NCBI GenBank assembly: GCA_963836405.1
Contig: CAWIJL010000014.1
Span: 1-64,000 of the forward strand
Length of the DNA stretch: 64,000 nucleotides
Direction of reading: 5' to 3'
From: CAWIJJ01 sp963836405
Lineage (GTDB): Bacteria; Acidobacteriota; Terriglobia; Bryobacterales; Bryobacteraceae
Both the position numbers and the translations under genes were made by a program. Shown one piece after another: positions 24,205 to 32,651 of this stretch (position 1 is its first letter; the number at the start of each line of letters is the position of its first letter). Below the pieces are notes generated by a model that searched no databases, was not told where the DNA came from, and was given only the letters and a program-made list of their open reading frames with translations.

Positions 24205-24545
24205 GGCTGGCGCTCCTGTTCTCTGGATTCGTCGCGATCCAGACGGAGCAGAAATTGATTCAGTTCGCTGATGTCCTCCAGCGTCTGCTTGCAATCACGA
24301 TAGTCTTCGATCGCCTTACGAACCAGAGGAACCTGCTCGGGACGCACGCTCACCTGGCGAGTCTTTCCGCCGGGATAACCCACTGTGAGGACCCAAAGCG
24401 GATGGCCCTCACCGCGGGCGCATTTTTGACATCCCGAGGAGTGATGGATGGTGCGCTGGAGTAGCGAGCCGCGGAGGACGTCACCGGCGGAAGAGAGTTG
24501 CCCCGCCAGTTCTTCCCGCTTGCGGATGGCCTGCTCTCGTGTCAT
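24201..24545 (-). CDS. DUF6788-like accessory protein of the IS
   Basis: 114 aa. The core HHSSGCQKCARGEGHPLWVL followed by GGKTRQVSVRPEQVPLVRKA is typical of DUF6788 proteins, which occur next to transposases. The CxxC pair and nearby histidines may bind metal. It precedes the transposase with a 4-base overlap. Function unknown. Confidence 0.7.
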   Translation of the reverse strand: MTREQAIRKREELAGQLSSAGDVLRGSLLQRTIHHSSGCQKCARGEGHPLWVLTVGYPGGKTRQVSVRPEQVPLVRKAIEDYRDCKQTLEDISELNQFLLRLDRDESREQERQP

Positions 24546-24847
24546 CAGTATAGATGATACATTCTCGCCAAAAGCAGGTCAACACATTTTTCGAACAAAA
24601 TGTTTTTAATGACTCCGCGAGTCGGAGCCTGATTGGTGCGGCATCTCGGGACGAGGACTGCGTCTGGATCAGCAACCAGCCGCGCATCGCCCTCTTGAAA
24701 ACGAGGGGCTTGCGTGCCGAATTTTAAGTGGGAAAGTAGCTAGAATGCCCAGGACGAAAATGACGCCGTGGATGCGCACTTCTCTATTCGTTGACAGATT
24801 CGGTACTCGCCCTTGCGTTAAGCACGCTGTGAGAATACTATGCGGGC

Positions 24848-25417
24848 ATGGGCGCGAAGCTTCTTCTGGTCTTAGCGGCGTTGCTTCTACACGATAGGGC
24901 AGTGGGTCAGACTTGGCCGATTCGACCTGATTGGGTTCTCGTTCGCCATCCGCTGAAATGGGAATCGCCGCCCCGCGAACCCAAACTGAACAAAAAGATA
25001 GCGCAAGCCGAAATTATCGTACTCAACCCGTCCGGAGCGTTCGCGACCGTGTTCTGCTTCCTTATCCGCCAGAAGGATGGAGCCATTAGCATTTCGCGTG
25101 GCGACAGCCATACGGTGAGCGTCGGCACGTGGAAGAAAGAAAGGGAGTCCATCACGGTTCGATCCCGCGTCTTGTACACCGATGGACTTCCAATTGGCAA
25201 ACCGATCCCAGGCGACGAAATTGAAAGTCACTTCACGGCATCTTCTCGTGGTGGTCGGTGGCGACTAGCATCACCTACTGGCGCATACGAACCGCTCCAA
25301 AGGCTGGAAGATCTCGAATTCCTAGCCACAATGATCGCGTGCGACCGTAGCTACTGGGACGGTCACAAGTGGATCGATGGCATCGATCCGCCCTGTATGG
25401 TTGCACGGCAACGTTGA
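24848..25417 (+). CDS. secreted hypothetical protein
   Basis: 189 aa with an N-terminal signal peptide (MGAKLLLVLAALLLHDRAVG, likely cleaved after VGQ). The mature part has alternating strands (ITVRSRVLYTDGLPIGKPIP) and a C-terminal CDRSYWDGHKWIDGIDPPC with two cysteines that could pair. No family is recognised. It lies between the ISNCY element and integrase 2 and may be island cargo. Confidence 0.55.
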   Translation: MGAKLLLVLAALLLHDRAVGQTWPIRPDWVLVRHPLKWESPPREPKLNKKIAQAEIIVLNPSGAFATVFCFLIRQKDGAISISRGDSHTVSVGTWKKERESITVRSRVLYTDGLPIGKPIPGDEIESHFTASSRGGRWRLASPTGAYEPLQRLEDLEFLATMIACDRSYWDGHKWIDGIDPPCMVARQR

Positions 25418-25525
25418 TCTTCGTTGAAGGGATGAAGAATTGACGGGTAACACCAGTTTACGCTCCGTCACGTGCTGGGAACTGAAGAGAGCAAGTGACG
25501 ACACGGTGAAAACGACGAAACAGAA

Positions 25526-26629
25526 TCATGATGCCTTGCGTGGTGCGATCGGCACAACCCGCCGCTCCGGCCCGAACAGCTTCTCCATCTTCGCCGCGGA
25601 CTCCTGGTCCGCGCCGTCGAACAGGTGGCCGTAGGTATCCATGGTCAGTTTGATCGACGAATGTCCGAGCCGTTCGGAGATTCGCTTCGGGTGCACGCCT
25701 TCGTGGATCAAGAGCGACGCGTGTGTGTGGTGGAGGTCGTATAGGCGCAGGCGCGGCAGGCCGATGCTTTCGCAGACCTTCTGAAACCGCCGCAGGACGT
25801 TGCGCTCTTCGAGCGGCGTGCCAACCTGGGACGGAAAGACGAGCCCGTGATCCTGCCAGCGGTCGCCCGCGAAGCGGCGCATTTCGTGGACCTCGCCACG
25901 GTGCTCGGCGAGAAGGGCGGCAACGAACGGCGGGAAGTCGAGTGTGCGGCGGCTCTTGTCGGTCTTGGGCGGGCCAAACTCGATGCGGGCGCAGTTGTCG
26001 CCCTTCTTGCGGCGCGTCTTGGCGACAACCTGATTGATGGTCAGCTTGCGATTGTCGAGATCGACATCACGCCAGCGGAGCCCGTAGACTTCCTCGGGCC
26101 GCATGCCGCTGGTGATGGCGATGGCGTACAGAGCCTCATGCGCGCCGCCCTTGGTGGCTTCGAGGAAGCGGCGCGTCTCGTCTGGATCGAGGAAGCGGGT
26201 CTTCTTGCCGCCGGGTTTCACGGTGCGCTTGCGCTTGGCGGCACGGAATCGCGCGCCGGCGGGGTTGCGGTCCAGGATCTCCCATTCGACGGCGAACTGC
26301 AGGGCGCGGCGCAGCACGGAGTGCGCGTAGTCAATGGTGCGGTCGCCGAGTCCGCGCTCGCGCAGGCCGCGGAGCCACTCGTCCACCTGCAGAGGCTTCA
26401 GGTCGCCGAGCGGCAGCGCGCCGATGGCGGGGACAATGTTGGTCTCGATGTGATAACGGTAATCCTGCCAGGTGCGCAGCGCGACGCCACCTTCGGTCTG
26501 GTAGTAGTCGAGGAATCGCGTGAGGAACTCGGCGACGGTGGCTTTGGCACGATCCGTGTTGAGGCCCTTCTTGCGCTTGGCAATGAGGGCTTCGGCCTTT
26601 TCGATCGCCTCGCGGCGGGTCTTGGCCAT
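25526..26629 (-). CDS. tyrosine recombinase (integrase 2) lacking box II Arg
   Basis: 367 aa: a core-binding domain (VAEFLTRFLDYYQTEG) and a catalytic domain with box I Arg in TSGMRPEEVYGLRW, plus the late His and Tyr (LGHSSIKLTMDTYGHLF). The box II motif H-x-x-R-H-T-H reads Y297-D-L-H300-H-T-H, so the catalytic arginine is histidine and the first histidine is tyrosine. The in-frame sequence upstream (QDYYRVDLPPRLFLDGKRRS) looks like the missing N-terminus, but no ATG precedes it, so a non-ATG start or 5' damage is possible. It is probably catalytically impaired. Confidence 0.85.
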   Translation of the reverse strand: MAKTRREAIEKAEALIAKRKKGLNTDRAKATVAEFLTRFLDYYQTEGGVALRTWQDYRYHIETNIVPAIGALPLGDLKPLQVDEWLRGLRERGLGDRTIDYAHSVLRRALQFAVEWEILDRNPAGARFRAAKRKRTVKPGGKKTRFLDPDETRRFLEATKGGAHEALYAIAITSGMRPEEVYGLRWRDVDLDNRKLTINQVVAKTRRKKGDNCARIEFGPPKTDKSRRTLDFPPFVAALLAEHRGEVHEMRRFAGDRWQDHGLVFPSQVGTPLEERNVLRRFQKVCESIGLPRLRLYDLHHTHASLLIHEGVHPKRISERLGHSSIKLTMDTYGHLFDGADQESAAKMEKLFGPERRVVPIAPRKAS

Positions 26630-26736
26630 AACAGAACGGCGCTTGCCGTCGAGGAACAGGCGCGGCGGCAGATCGACCCGGTAGTAGTCCTGCTGATTGC
26701 GGTTAACCTTGAAGGGCGTCTCCTGGTCGAAAGCAT

Positions 26737-27171
26737 AAGGGGCTCTTGTCAGCAGGAAGTCAGCAGGTCGATTCCAGTTTCCGCCCGCAGGGCGCCGCGC
26801 AGTTGACTACAGTGTGCAGCGGGTTTGGACTGCGGTCAAGATGCTCGCGACGCATTTAGACGGCGGTGCACGATAAAGACTCGTGAGATTCGCTCGCCGG
26901 TGTCGGACAGGTGTCCGACGGTGGGGCGCAAGCGTCCCACTGCCCAAGTAGTTGAAGCATCGGCGAAAAGGTGCGCTCCATCGTCACGGTGTCGGACGTT
27001 TCCTTTATGTTCCACTACCGCTTTCCGCTGTCGATGGCATGGATTGCGGACTTCTGCGGATCTTTGCGGAACTCTGCGGGTAGCGGCTGTGATGCTCGAG
27101 AGGTCCGCAAATGTCCGCTCCTTGGAACCGCCCGCGCCATGCGCGGGAAGCCATCTTCTGCCTGTGTTATC
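26737..27171. other. intergenic region upstream of the second Phd-PIN locus
   Basis: No gene is supported. It contains an inverted repeat (gtcggac/gtccgac near 26905), four 10-bp tandem repeats (27045-27084) and a GC hairpin (cccgcgc/gcgcggg, 27131-27147) without a T-run. Confidence 0.5.
27045..27084. repeat. four 10-bp tandem repeats (TGCGGA-type)
   Basis: TGCGGACTTC, TGCGGATCTT, TGCGGAACTC and TGCGGGTAGC follow one another without spacers. A 10-bp period puts them on the same DNA face; a protein-binding array is possible. Confidence 0.55.
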
Positions 27172-27185
27172 ATTGTGTACACAAT
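27172..27185. promoter_or_regulatory. operator palindrome of the Phd-PIN locus
   Basis: ATTGTGTACACAAT is a perfect 14-bp palindrome 12 bases before the antitoxin ATG. A related, degenerate copy (10 of 14) precedes the paralogous antitoxin at 18631. It is the probable antitoxin binding site. Confidence 0.6.
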
Positions 27186-27197
27186 CGGGAGGTGGCC

Positions 27198-27467
27198 ATG
27201 CAGACAACCAAAGTTGGAATTCGGGAGTTTCGGGAGAACCTAGCGGACTACCTCGAGTCGAAGACGCCCGTCGCCATCACTCGCCACGGCGCCACGATTG
27301 GGATCTACATCCCGACGAAGCCCAAACCGAGCCAGGCGGATCTCGAAGCTCTTCGCACTGCGGGAGAGAAGGTGCAGGAGTTGATTGCGGCGGCTGGAAC
27401 GAGCGAAGACGAGATCGTCGCGGACTTCAAGAAGCTGCGGCGCGAACGCCGGACGCGGAAGAGCTAG
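27198..27467 (+). CDS. Phd/YefM-type antitoxin
   Basis: 89 aa, beginning at an ATG preceded by GGGAGGTGG. The signature VGIREFRENLADYLESKTPV and IGIYIPT mark the Phd/YefM DNA-binding domain; the C-terminus is charged and helical for toxin binding. It lies 3 bases upstream of the PIN toxin and just after the palindrome at 27172-27185, so it probably represses its own operon. Confidence 0.85.
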   Translation: MQTTKVGIREFRENLADYLESKTPVAITRHGATIGIYIPTKPKPSQADLEALRTAGEKVQELIAAAGTSEDEIVADFKKLRRERRTRKS

Positions 27468-27470
27468 CCA

Positions 27471-27899
27471 ATGCTGGTGCTCGACGCGAACATCCTGATT
27501 CGCGCGGTGCTCGGGTCGCGCGTCCTCGCGTTGTTGCGTAAGTACGCTGGGCAGGTTGAGTTCCTTACGCCGGACACAGCATTCGAAGAAGCGCGCGAAG
27601 AACTCCCGGAGATCTTGGAGCGACGCAAAGTGCCGGTGCCTCCTGCCATGGCAATTCTGGATCAACTTGCCGGCGTGGTGCAGGTCGTCGAAGCCGAGAC
27701 CTATCGAAGCTTCGAGCATGTCGCCCGCCAGCGCATTGCCCGCCGAGACGAAGATGACTGGCCTGTCCTGGCCGCCGCGCTCGCGCTGGGCTGCGCGATT
27801 TGGACTGAGGATACCGACTTCTTCGGCTGCGGCGTGGCGACCTGGACCACGGATCGTGTGGAGTTGTACCTGGCGAAGGCCTCGGAACGAGAGCCATGA
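27471..27899 (+). CDS. PIN-domain toxin (VapC-like)
   Basis: 142 aa. PIN-domain acidic residues are in place: D5 in MLVLDANILIRAV, a glutamate in the middle helices (FEEAREELPEI), RRDEDDWPVLAAALALG and the C-terminal IWTEDTDFFGCG. VapC-type PIN proteins are Mg-dependent ribonucleases. It is paired with the Phd-type antitoxin just upstream. Its stop overlaps a truncated third gene (ATGA). Confidence 0.85.
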   Translation: MLVLDANILIRAVLGSRVLALLRKYAGQVEFLTPDTAFEEAREELPEILERRKVPVPPAMAILDQLAGVVQVVEAETYRSFEHVARQRIARRDEDDWPVLAAALALGCAIWTEDTDFFGCGVATWTTDRVELYLAKASEREP

Positions 27900-27985
27900 C
27901 CGACCAAGAGTTCACGCGGCATGCGCTCGATGTATTGATGCGCGAGCTTGGCCCCGAGGCCATAACGGCTGGCTGCACATTTTAA
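27896..27985 (+). pseudogene. truncated third gene of the TA operon
   Basis: 29 codons (MTDQEFTRHALDVLMRELGP...) overlapping the PIN stop by 4 bases, then an early TAA. The start and coupling look natural, so this seems to be the beginning of a longer gene whose remainder was lost to a deletion that joined it to the HigB remnant. Confidence 0.5.
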
Positions 27986-28007
27986 GGTACAATGTACTAA
28001 GTACGGT

Positions 28008-28162
28008 ACGCGAGATGGCCGACGAAGCGCACGGCGCGCGTGTTGCTCTGCGTTTACCGTGAGCACCTGGTAGCGCTGCATGGGTTCATCAAGAAAACCC
28101 GCGCAACGCCAGATGAGGATTTGGCGCTGGCGCGGAAGCGCAAGAAGGAGTTGGAGCAATGA
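28008..28162 (+). pseudogene. C-terminal remnant of a HigB/RelE-type toxin
   Basis: In frame with a TGA at 28160 the sequence reads LLCVYREHLVALHGFIKKTR followed by ATPDEDLALARKRKKELEQ, the C-terminal core of this toxin family. The frame has no start and opens just after a stop near 28005; the first half of the gene is gone. It overlaps the antitoxin ATG (ATGA). Confidence 0.75.
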
Positions 28163-28437
28163 GCAAGAAACAGATGGGATCGAGCGTCGATGACTTCCTC
28201 AAAGAGGAGGGCATTTTCGAGGAGGCGCAAGCGCAGGCGGTCAAGGAAGGCGTGGCGTGGCAACTCGCCGAGGCCATGAAGAAGAAAAAAATATCGAAGA
28301 ACAAGATGGCAACGCTGCTGAAGACAAGCCGCACGCAAGTTGACCGGCTCCTCAGCGCAAAAGACGACATCACGCTTTCAAGTCTGCAGCGAGCGGCCGC
28401 GATGGTAGGCCGCCGCGTCACGATTGAACTCGTATAG
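28159..28437 (+). CDS. HTH antitoxin (HigA-like), toxin truncated
   Basis: 92 aa. A helix-turn-helix (ISKNKMATLLKTSRTQVDRL, about residues 45-64) follows a helical N-terminus, and VGRRVTIEL closes it, as in antitoxins of the HigA/XRE type. It is intact, but its toxin keeps only the C-terminal third. It is the second locus in this window where the antitoxin outlives the toxin. Confidence 0.75.
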   Translation: MSKKQMGSSVDDFLKEEGIFEEAQAQAVKEGVAWQLAEAMKKKKISKNKMATLLKTSRTQVDRLLSAKDDITLSSLQRAAAMVGRRVTIELV

Positions 28438-28518
28438 TGGAAAAGACGAGGGCTGGCATTTCGCTGCCTGGCTTGCCAAATGCCACTTCAGAACCGATAC
28501 CCTCGGAGATGAAGGTCT

Positions 28519-29105
28519 CTAGAAGATTGGTGCCCCGGCGTCGTTCAATAGACTGCGCGCAAGGCTCAGCAACTCACTCACTCGTCGTTCTGGATCCTCG
28601 ATCCTTCGCGCAGCGGCGACTGCCTCATCCGTCCGCTCAGCCGCAAGCCATGCATCCACCAAAGCCGACTCAGCATTATCGCCGCTCTTGCTCCGATCCT
28701 GGAACCCGCCGGCAGTTATCGGGAAAGGCGGAATTGGTGAATCCTGGACGTTGACGCGGGGGCTCGGACTTGGAGTTGCAGAGACAAGATTCGGCGGTGG
28801 ATCTGACACGAACTGGAGACCTTGATCGACGCAAGCGATTGCTTTCGTTTAGTTGGATCAACAATCTTCGCTGCGACCGCCCGAGCGGCTTCATATTGTG
28901 GCCGAGCCTGCTGGGGGTGGCCCATGCGCCAAAGGAGATCCGCGAACGCGGTGCCGTACGCAGTTCTCTTTTCCGGATTGGTAGTGCTTTCCAGTAGTTT
29001 CACGCCGGGAACAGTGTGGTCAGCGGGAACGAAAAAGGAGCGATTACAAACTGCACCGCGCAAACGGCACAGTGCGGCGGCTTCCCCGTTCGAATCCGGC
29101 TTCAT
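28519..29105 (-). pseudogene. TPR-like protein fragment with frameshift
   Basis: An N-terminal part in one frame (LLWRMGHPQQARPQYEAARA, AAKIVDPTKRKQSLASIK) continues in another frame (ALVDAWLAAERTDEAVAAAR, then RRIEDPERRVSELLSLARSL). Both parts have the TPR-type helix pattern, and the switch is near 28810. The N-terminal ~30 residues look non-coding, so the 5' end may be missing too. Confidence 0.6.
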
Positions 29106-29144
29106 TTCAGCGTGATCGCAGCCTCATTGAAGGCCCCGCTCGGA

Positions 29145-29591
29145 CTAAGTGGCCTTTGGCACGATCGAGATGCCGCCACTCTGCTCCAGGACCGCATACT
29201 TGATCTGATCCATGCGCTCGAGTCCCTGCAGGCGCCTCGCGGCTTCAAGAACATCCTGCCGGTCCACACGCGCCCGCGCCATCCGTTCTTCGAGCGGACG
29301 GCCGTTATCGACGATCAGCAGCGGTGCGCCGTCCATAATTTGTCCAAGCTGCCGGAATTTCCGCTTGAGCAGCGACAGGGCGATATCGATACCAACCAGT
29401 GTTGTGATTAGCAGAAAGGCGTTGGTCAGCGAATAATCATCCCCGAGCAGCGCCTGCTGGGTCGTTTCGGCGATGATCAGCAGCAGCACGAAATCAAACG
29501 TAGTCGCATCTGAGAGGGTTCGTTTCCCGGCGAGCCGGAAGACCAGCCACACGAAGAAGTAAATCGTCGTTGCACGGATAACTGCATCCAT
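29145..29591 (-). CDS. DUF421 (YetF-like) membrane protein
   Basis: 148 aa. Transmembrane helices near the N-terminus (IYFFVWLVFRLAGKRTLSDA and FVLLLIIAETTQQALLG) precede the DUF421 cytosolic domain, with APLLIVDNGRPLEERMARAR as the typical strand-helix segment. The family is widespread and its role is poorly defined. Thirteen bases downstream of the 164-aa membrane protein, so probably one operon. Confidence 0.8.
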   Translation of the reverse strand: MDAVIRATTIYFFVWLVFRLAGKRTLSDATTFDFVLLLIIAETTQQALLGDDYSLTNAFLLITTLVGIDIALSLLKRKFRQLGQIMDGAPLLIVDNGRPLEERMARARVDRQDVLEAARRLQGLERMDQIKYAVLEQSGGISIVPKAT

Positions 29592-29604
29592 GGATTCTGT
29601 CTCC

Positions 29605-30099
29605 TTAAGGCCAAATCAACTGCCACCAGGCCGCTTCTCCTACATCGTCAACACCAAGCTTGCCGGTTACCGGCCCGAACGTGCCTTCGCTTGCCCGCAA
29701 CCGGATCGAGACCACCAGTCGCTCTCCGGCCTTACTTCGAAACGCGTATCGCACCTGACCCGACGATGACGCTGTCGACTCAGGCTGGGGCGTCACGCTG
29801 CTGATTTCAAATTGTCCGATGTAGTTTTGATCCACCCAGACGCGCGTCATGTCGGCCGGGGCACGGAGTACTGTCACCTCGAGATTCGCCTCACTGGTCA
29901 TTCGCTGGAAGCGCGAATAAGCGATTTCGAGTCCGTTGCGGCGAACGTACGCATGATCGAGCGGTCCTGCTCCGAAGAGGCCGAGAATTGCGCCGGCGAC
30001 GAACAGGAGCATGGCCACCCAGCCGATCCGCTGGATTCTCCAAAGCCTCTCGGTCCGCGATGGCTGTTCATCCAGTTCGAAATCCCCGTGCGGCACCAT
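29605..30099 (-). CDS. single-pass membrane protein, hypothetical
   Basis: 164 aa. One membrane helix (IGWVAMLLFVAGAILGLFGA, about residues 25-44) and an extracytoplasmic beta-rich domain (RYAFRSKAGERLVVSIRLRA). Similar proteins are often encoded beside DUF421 genes, which fits the 13-bp spacing to the next gene. Function unknown. Confidence 0.6.
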   Translation of the reverse strand: MVPHGDFELDEQPSRTERLWRIQRIGWVAMLLFVAGAILGLFGAGPLDHAYVRRNGLEIAYSRFQRMTSEANLEVTVLRAPADMTRVWVDQNYIGQFEISSVTPQPESTASSSGQVRYAFRSKAGERLVVSIRLRASEGTFGPVTGKLGVDDVGEAAWWQLIWP

Positions 30100-30169
30100 C
30101 TAACGTATTGTACGGCCTGCGGATCACTCGAAAACAACGCACGGGACGGAGGCCGCCTCGGTTGGCGCT

Positions 30170-31117
30170 TCACCCTCGCAGCAGCAGACGATGCACGCGC
30201 TCGGCGTTTTCCCGAACCTCGTCTTTGGCGCGGGGAAACAGGCCGATGAAAACGCCGTCGGTCGGCTTGATACTCTCGTAGGCGGTTTTGAAAGCGGCCT
30301 CCGCGTTCGCCACGCGGCCGGCAGCCAGGATCTTGAAGGCGAAGCACGGTTTGGGAGTGGCGCGCATCACCTTATACATGCGGGCCGGATCGCTTTGCAG
30401 GTAGCACTCGCCCTGCATTTCGACCAGTTCGCCGCCCAGCACCTTCTTCCACTCGTCCTGGGTGCGGGTGCGGTCATAAACGCAGCCGGCGTAGAAATCG
30501 ACGTCCCAGCCTTCCTCTTCCACCGTCGCGATCACTTCGGGCTTGTGCGTGCCGACGCCCACCATCACGCCCAGGTCCCGCACCTTCTTACACCATTCGC
30601 GGACGCTCGCGAGCTGGCCGCTCATGTAGGCGCGATCGGTGTTCTCGCCGTGGCGGTAGATGGCAATTGGGTTCAGCGCCTTGACGAGCTCGCCGGCATC
30701 GTCCATGTTGCCCTGGACGATCAGCTCCATCTTGCCGCCTTCCGCCTGGAACCGTTCCAGATCCTGCGGCGCGCGCGCACCCGGAAAGTAGTTGAAGGCG
30801 TTGATCCCGAAACGGTTGCATTGGTGCAGCACATCGCACACCCGGTCCGCGGTAAAGTACTCACGCATCACTGTGCCCAGAGTCTGGTTGAAGTGCGCGT
30901 ACCCGTAAAAGCAGTTACACCCGCAAATCAGGCGGCTGATCTCCGCCTTGCCGAACTTCATTTTGGGAACCTGGACTTCGGATGCGGGCTTGGCAGGACC
31001 GGCCGGCTGCTGCGGCCTGCCTTGCGGCGTTGCGGCTGCGGCTCCGGCGAAACCGGCCGCCGCCGCGGCAGCCGCCGCGGCAGCCGAGTGCAGAAAGGTT
31101 CGTCTCGTGTCGGACAT
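30170..31117 (-). CDS. Tat-exported aldo/keto-reductase-like protein
   Basis: 315 aa. A twin-arginine signal (SDTRRTFLHSAAAAAAAAAA, very Ala-rich) precedes a TIM-barrel domain that starts like aldo/keto reductases (KFGKAEISRLICGCNCF). Tyr and Lys candidates for the usual catalytic tetrad are not clearly conserved, so substrate and activity are uncertain. It is probably folded with cofactor in the cytoplasm and exported. Confidence 0.65.
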   Translation of the reverse strand: MSDTRRTFLHSAAAAAAAAAAGFAGAAAATPQGRPQQPAGPAKPASEVQVPKMKFGKAEISRLICGCNCFYGYAHFNQTLGTVMREYFTADRVCDVLHQCNRFGINAFNYFPGARAPQDLERFQAEGGKMELIVQGNMDDAGELVKALNPIAIYRHGENTDRAYMSGQLASVREWCKKVRDLGVMVGVGTHKPEVIATVEEEGWDVDFYAGCVYDRTRTQDEWKKVLGGELVEMQGECYLQSDPARMYKVMRATPKPCFAFKILAAGRVANAEAAFKTAYESIKPTDGVFIGLFPRAKDEVRENAERVHRLLLRG

Positions 31118-31289
31118 AGCTTCACCCTTTCCCGGAGCCTACGAAGCTAAAAAGGCCCGGTTACCCTAATTCATACGGTATACGGGGTTCGCCTCTTCTG
31201 CAAGGTGGCAGGCGCAGGGGGGAAAAGGGACTGAAGGGTAGGAATGCGGGAAGCGCTACGAGCGACCCCCGCTTCGTTCTTACGCTGCC

Positions 31290-31667
31290 TTACGCCACGC
31301 GTAACTGGTTGTGCACGTCGCGCACGCCCGACACGTGGTCGACGACGTCTTCGGCCATGCGTTTCATGTTGCGCGATTCCACCGTGCCGCTGAGCGTCAC
31401 CTCGGCCTGGTCCACCCGCACTTCCACTTCGCTCGGGTCGATGTCGGGATGATCGCACAGGCGCATGCACACATCTTCGCGAATGGCCTCGTCGGATCGC
31501 TGGTATCCTTTTGGACCGCGGCCGGCGTGCTGCCCGCGCCGGGCGTCGGCGTCCAGCGGGTCGAGGTCGCCGTTGTAACCCCGCTCGCCTCCGCCGTAAC
31601 TCCACGTAGTGCCGAAACCCCGCGAACCGGTTCCGAACAGGCTTGGATTATCACGGTAATATGCCAT
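31290..31667 (-). CDS. BON-domain protein
   Basis: 125 aa from the ATG at 31667 (MAYYRDNPSLFG), preceded by AGGAGGG. A Gly-rich N-terminal half is followed by a BON domain (REDVCMRLCDHPDIDPSEVE, then VTLSGTVESRNMKRMAEDVV and VRDVHNQLRV). BON domains bind phospholipid or other proteins, often in stress-related envelope proteins. No signal peptide is seen. Confidence 0.8.
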   Translation of the reverse strand: MAYYRDNPSLFGTGSRGFGTTWSYGGGERGYNGDLDPLDADARRGQHAGRGPKGYQRSDEAIREDVCMRLCDHPDIDPSEVEVRVDQAEVTLSGTVESRNMKRMAEDVVDHVSGVRDVHNQLRVA

Positions 31668-31754
31668 CTTCCCTCCTGTTCTCATGCTAAAACCGGGCCT
31701 GCCGGCGACAGCGTTCCGCGTTTCACAGAACCGGCGGCAGGCGTACGAAAACCG

Positions 31755-32636
31755 TCAGGGGGCGCTCCTGCCTTTTCGGGATTTGGATGCCCCCGCACGG
31801 GCGGCCCGGTCCAGGCGTGCGGCCAGTTCCGTGAATTCCGGCTTGGGCCCGTTCCACTCGAGCTCATCCACGCTTTGAAAGAGCGGGATATCGGTGCGGA
31901 GCGTGGCCAGCGTGCGGAACAGCAGCGCGCGTTCGCGTTCGCGGGCAAGAGTCGCGGCCAGGCCGGGGGCGCCCGTGGCATCCACGTGCCAGTCCTTCGG
32001 GTCCGGCGGAATGGCTTCGAGGTGCAGGAACTTCTTCAGCACCGCGGCCGATGATTTGGCGCCCCAGCCGGGCAGTCCAGGGTAGCCGTCGGCCGCATCG
32101 CCCACCAGCGCCAGGTAGTCGGGAATGGATTCGGGCGGCACGCCGAACTTCTCCATCACGCCGGCTTCGTCGCGCGTGACGCGGGTGCGCCGGTTCAACT
32201 GCACCACCCGCGTGCCGCGCACGCATTGCGCCAGGTCCTTGTCGGGAGTGCAGACGATCACACGGTCCACGCGCGGGTCGCGGGCTGCCGCCTCCGCCGC
32301 CGCGGCGAGCGCATCGTCCGCCTCGAACTCCACCATCGGCCAGACCACGACGCCCGCCGCCGACAACGTATTTTCGAGCAGCGTGAATTGCGACAGCAGC
32401 GCGGGATCCACGCCGGCGCCGGTCTTGTACCCCGGCCACAGGCCATTGCGGAAGGATTCGATGACGTGATCGGTGGCCACCGCAATGTGCGTCGCGCCGC
32501 CGCGGATCATGCCGAGCACCGACGAAAGCACGCCCCGCACCGCCGCCACCTCGCGCCCTTCGTCGTCGCGTGCCGAGGGCATCGCATAGAAGTAGCGGAA
32601 CAGCTCGTAGGTGCCATCCACCAGGTAAATTTCCAC
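31755..32636 (-). CDS. 5'-3' exonuclease, PolI-N/FEN type
   Basis: 293 aa. It has the flap/5' exonuclease fold: N-terminal MEIYLVDGTYELFRYFYA, metal-binding VEFEADDALAA, VIVCTPDKDLAQC and the helix-hairpin-helix region PDYLALVGDAADGYPGLPGW. It is comparable to stand-alone relatives of the DNA polymerase I N-terminal domain and acts on branched or RNA-DNA ends. The HAD phosphatase gene lies 15 bases upstream on the same strand. Confidence 0.85.
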   Translation of the reverse strand: MEIYLVDGTYELFRYFYAMPSARDDEGREVAAVRGVLSSVLGMIRGGATHIAVATDHVIESFRNGLWPGYKTGAGVDPALLSQFTLLENTLSAAGVVVWPMVEFEADDALAAAAEAAARDPRVDRVIVCTPDKDLAQCVRGTRVVQLNRRTRVTRDEAGVMEKFGVPPESIPDYLALVGDAADGYPGLPGWGAKSSAAVLKKFLHLEAIPPDPKDWHVDATGAPGLAATLARERERALLFRTLATLRTDIPLFQSVDELEWNGPKPEFTELAARLDRAARAGASKSRKGRSAP

Positions 32637-32651
32637 GTCCGTCAGCTCCGG

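Larger units (their letters stand above)
22629..24742 (-). mobile_element. ISNCY-type insertion sequence, complete
   Basis: Perfect 26-bp terminal inverted repeats at 22629-22654 and 24717-24742 (outer sequence TAGCTACTTTCCCACTTAAA and its complement) enclose a transposase and a small accessory gene. The element is 2114 bp. The outermost TA may belong to the target. Perfect ends suggest recent insertion. Confidence 0.9.

Noticed and set aside
27131..27147. GC hairpin (cccgcgc/gcgcggg) as an intrinsic terminator
   Set aside because: No T-run follows on either strand, and it lies inside the upstream region of the TA operon; kept only as a note.
29040..29105. T-arm-like sequence (ccgttcgaatccggc) near the TPR-like pseudogene, considered as another tRNA scar
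   Set aside because: No anticodon arm, acceptor strand or CCA can be built around it.
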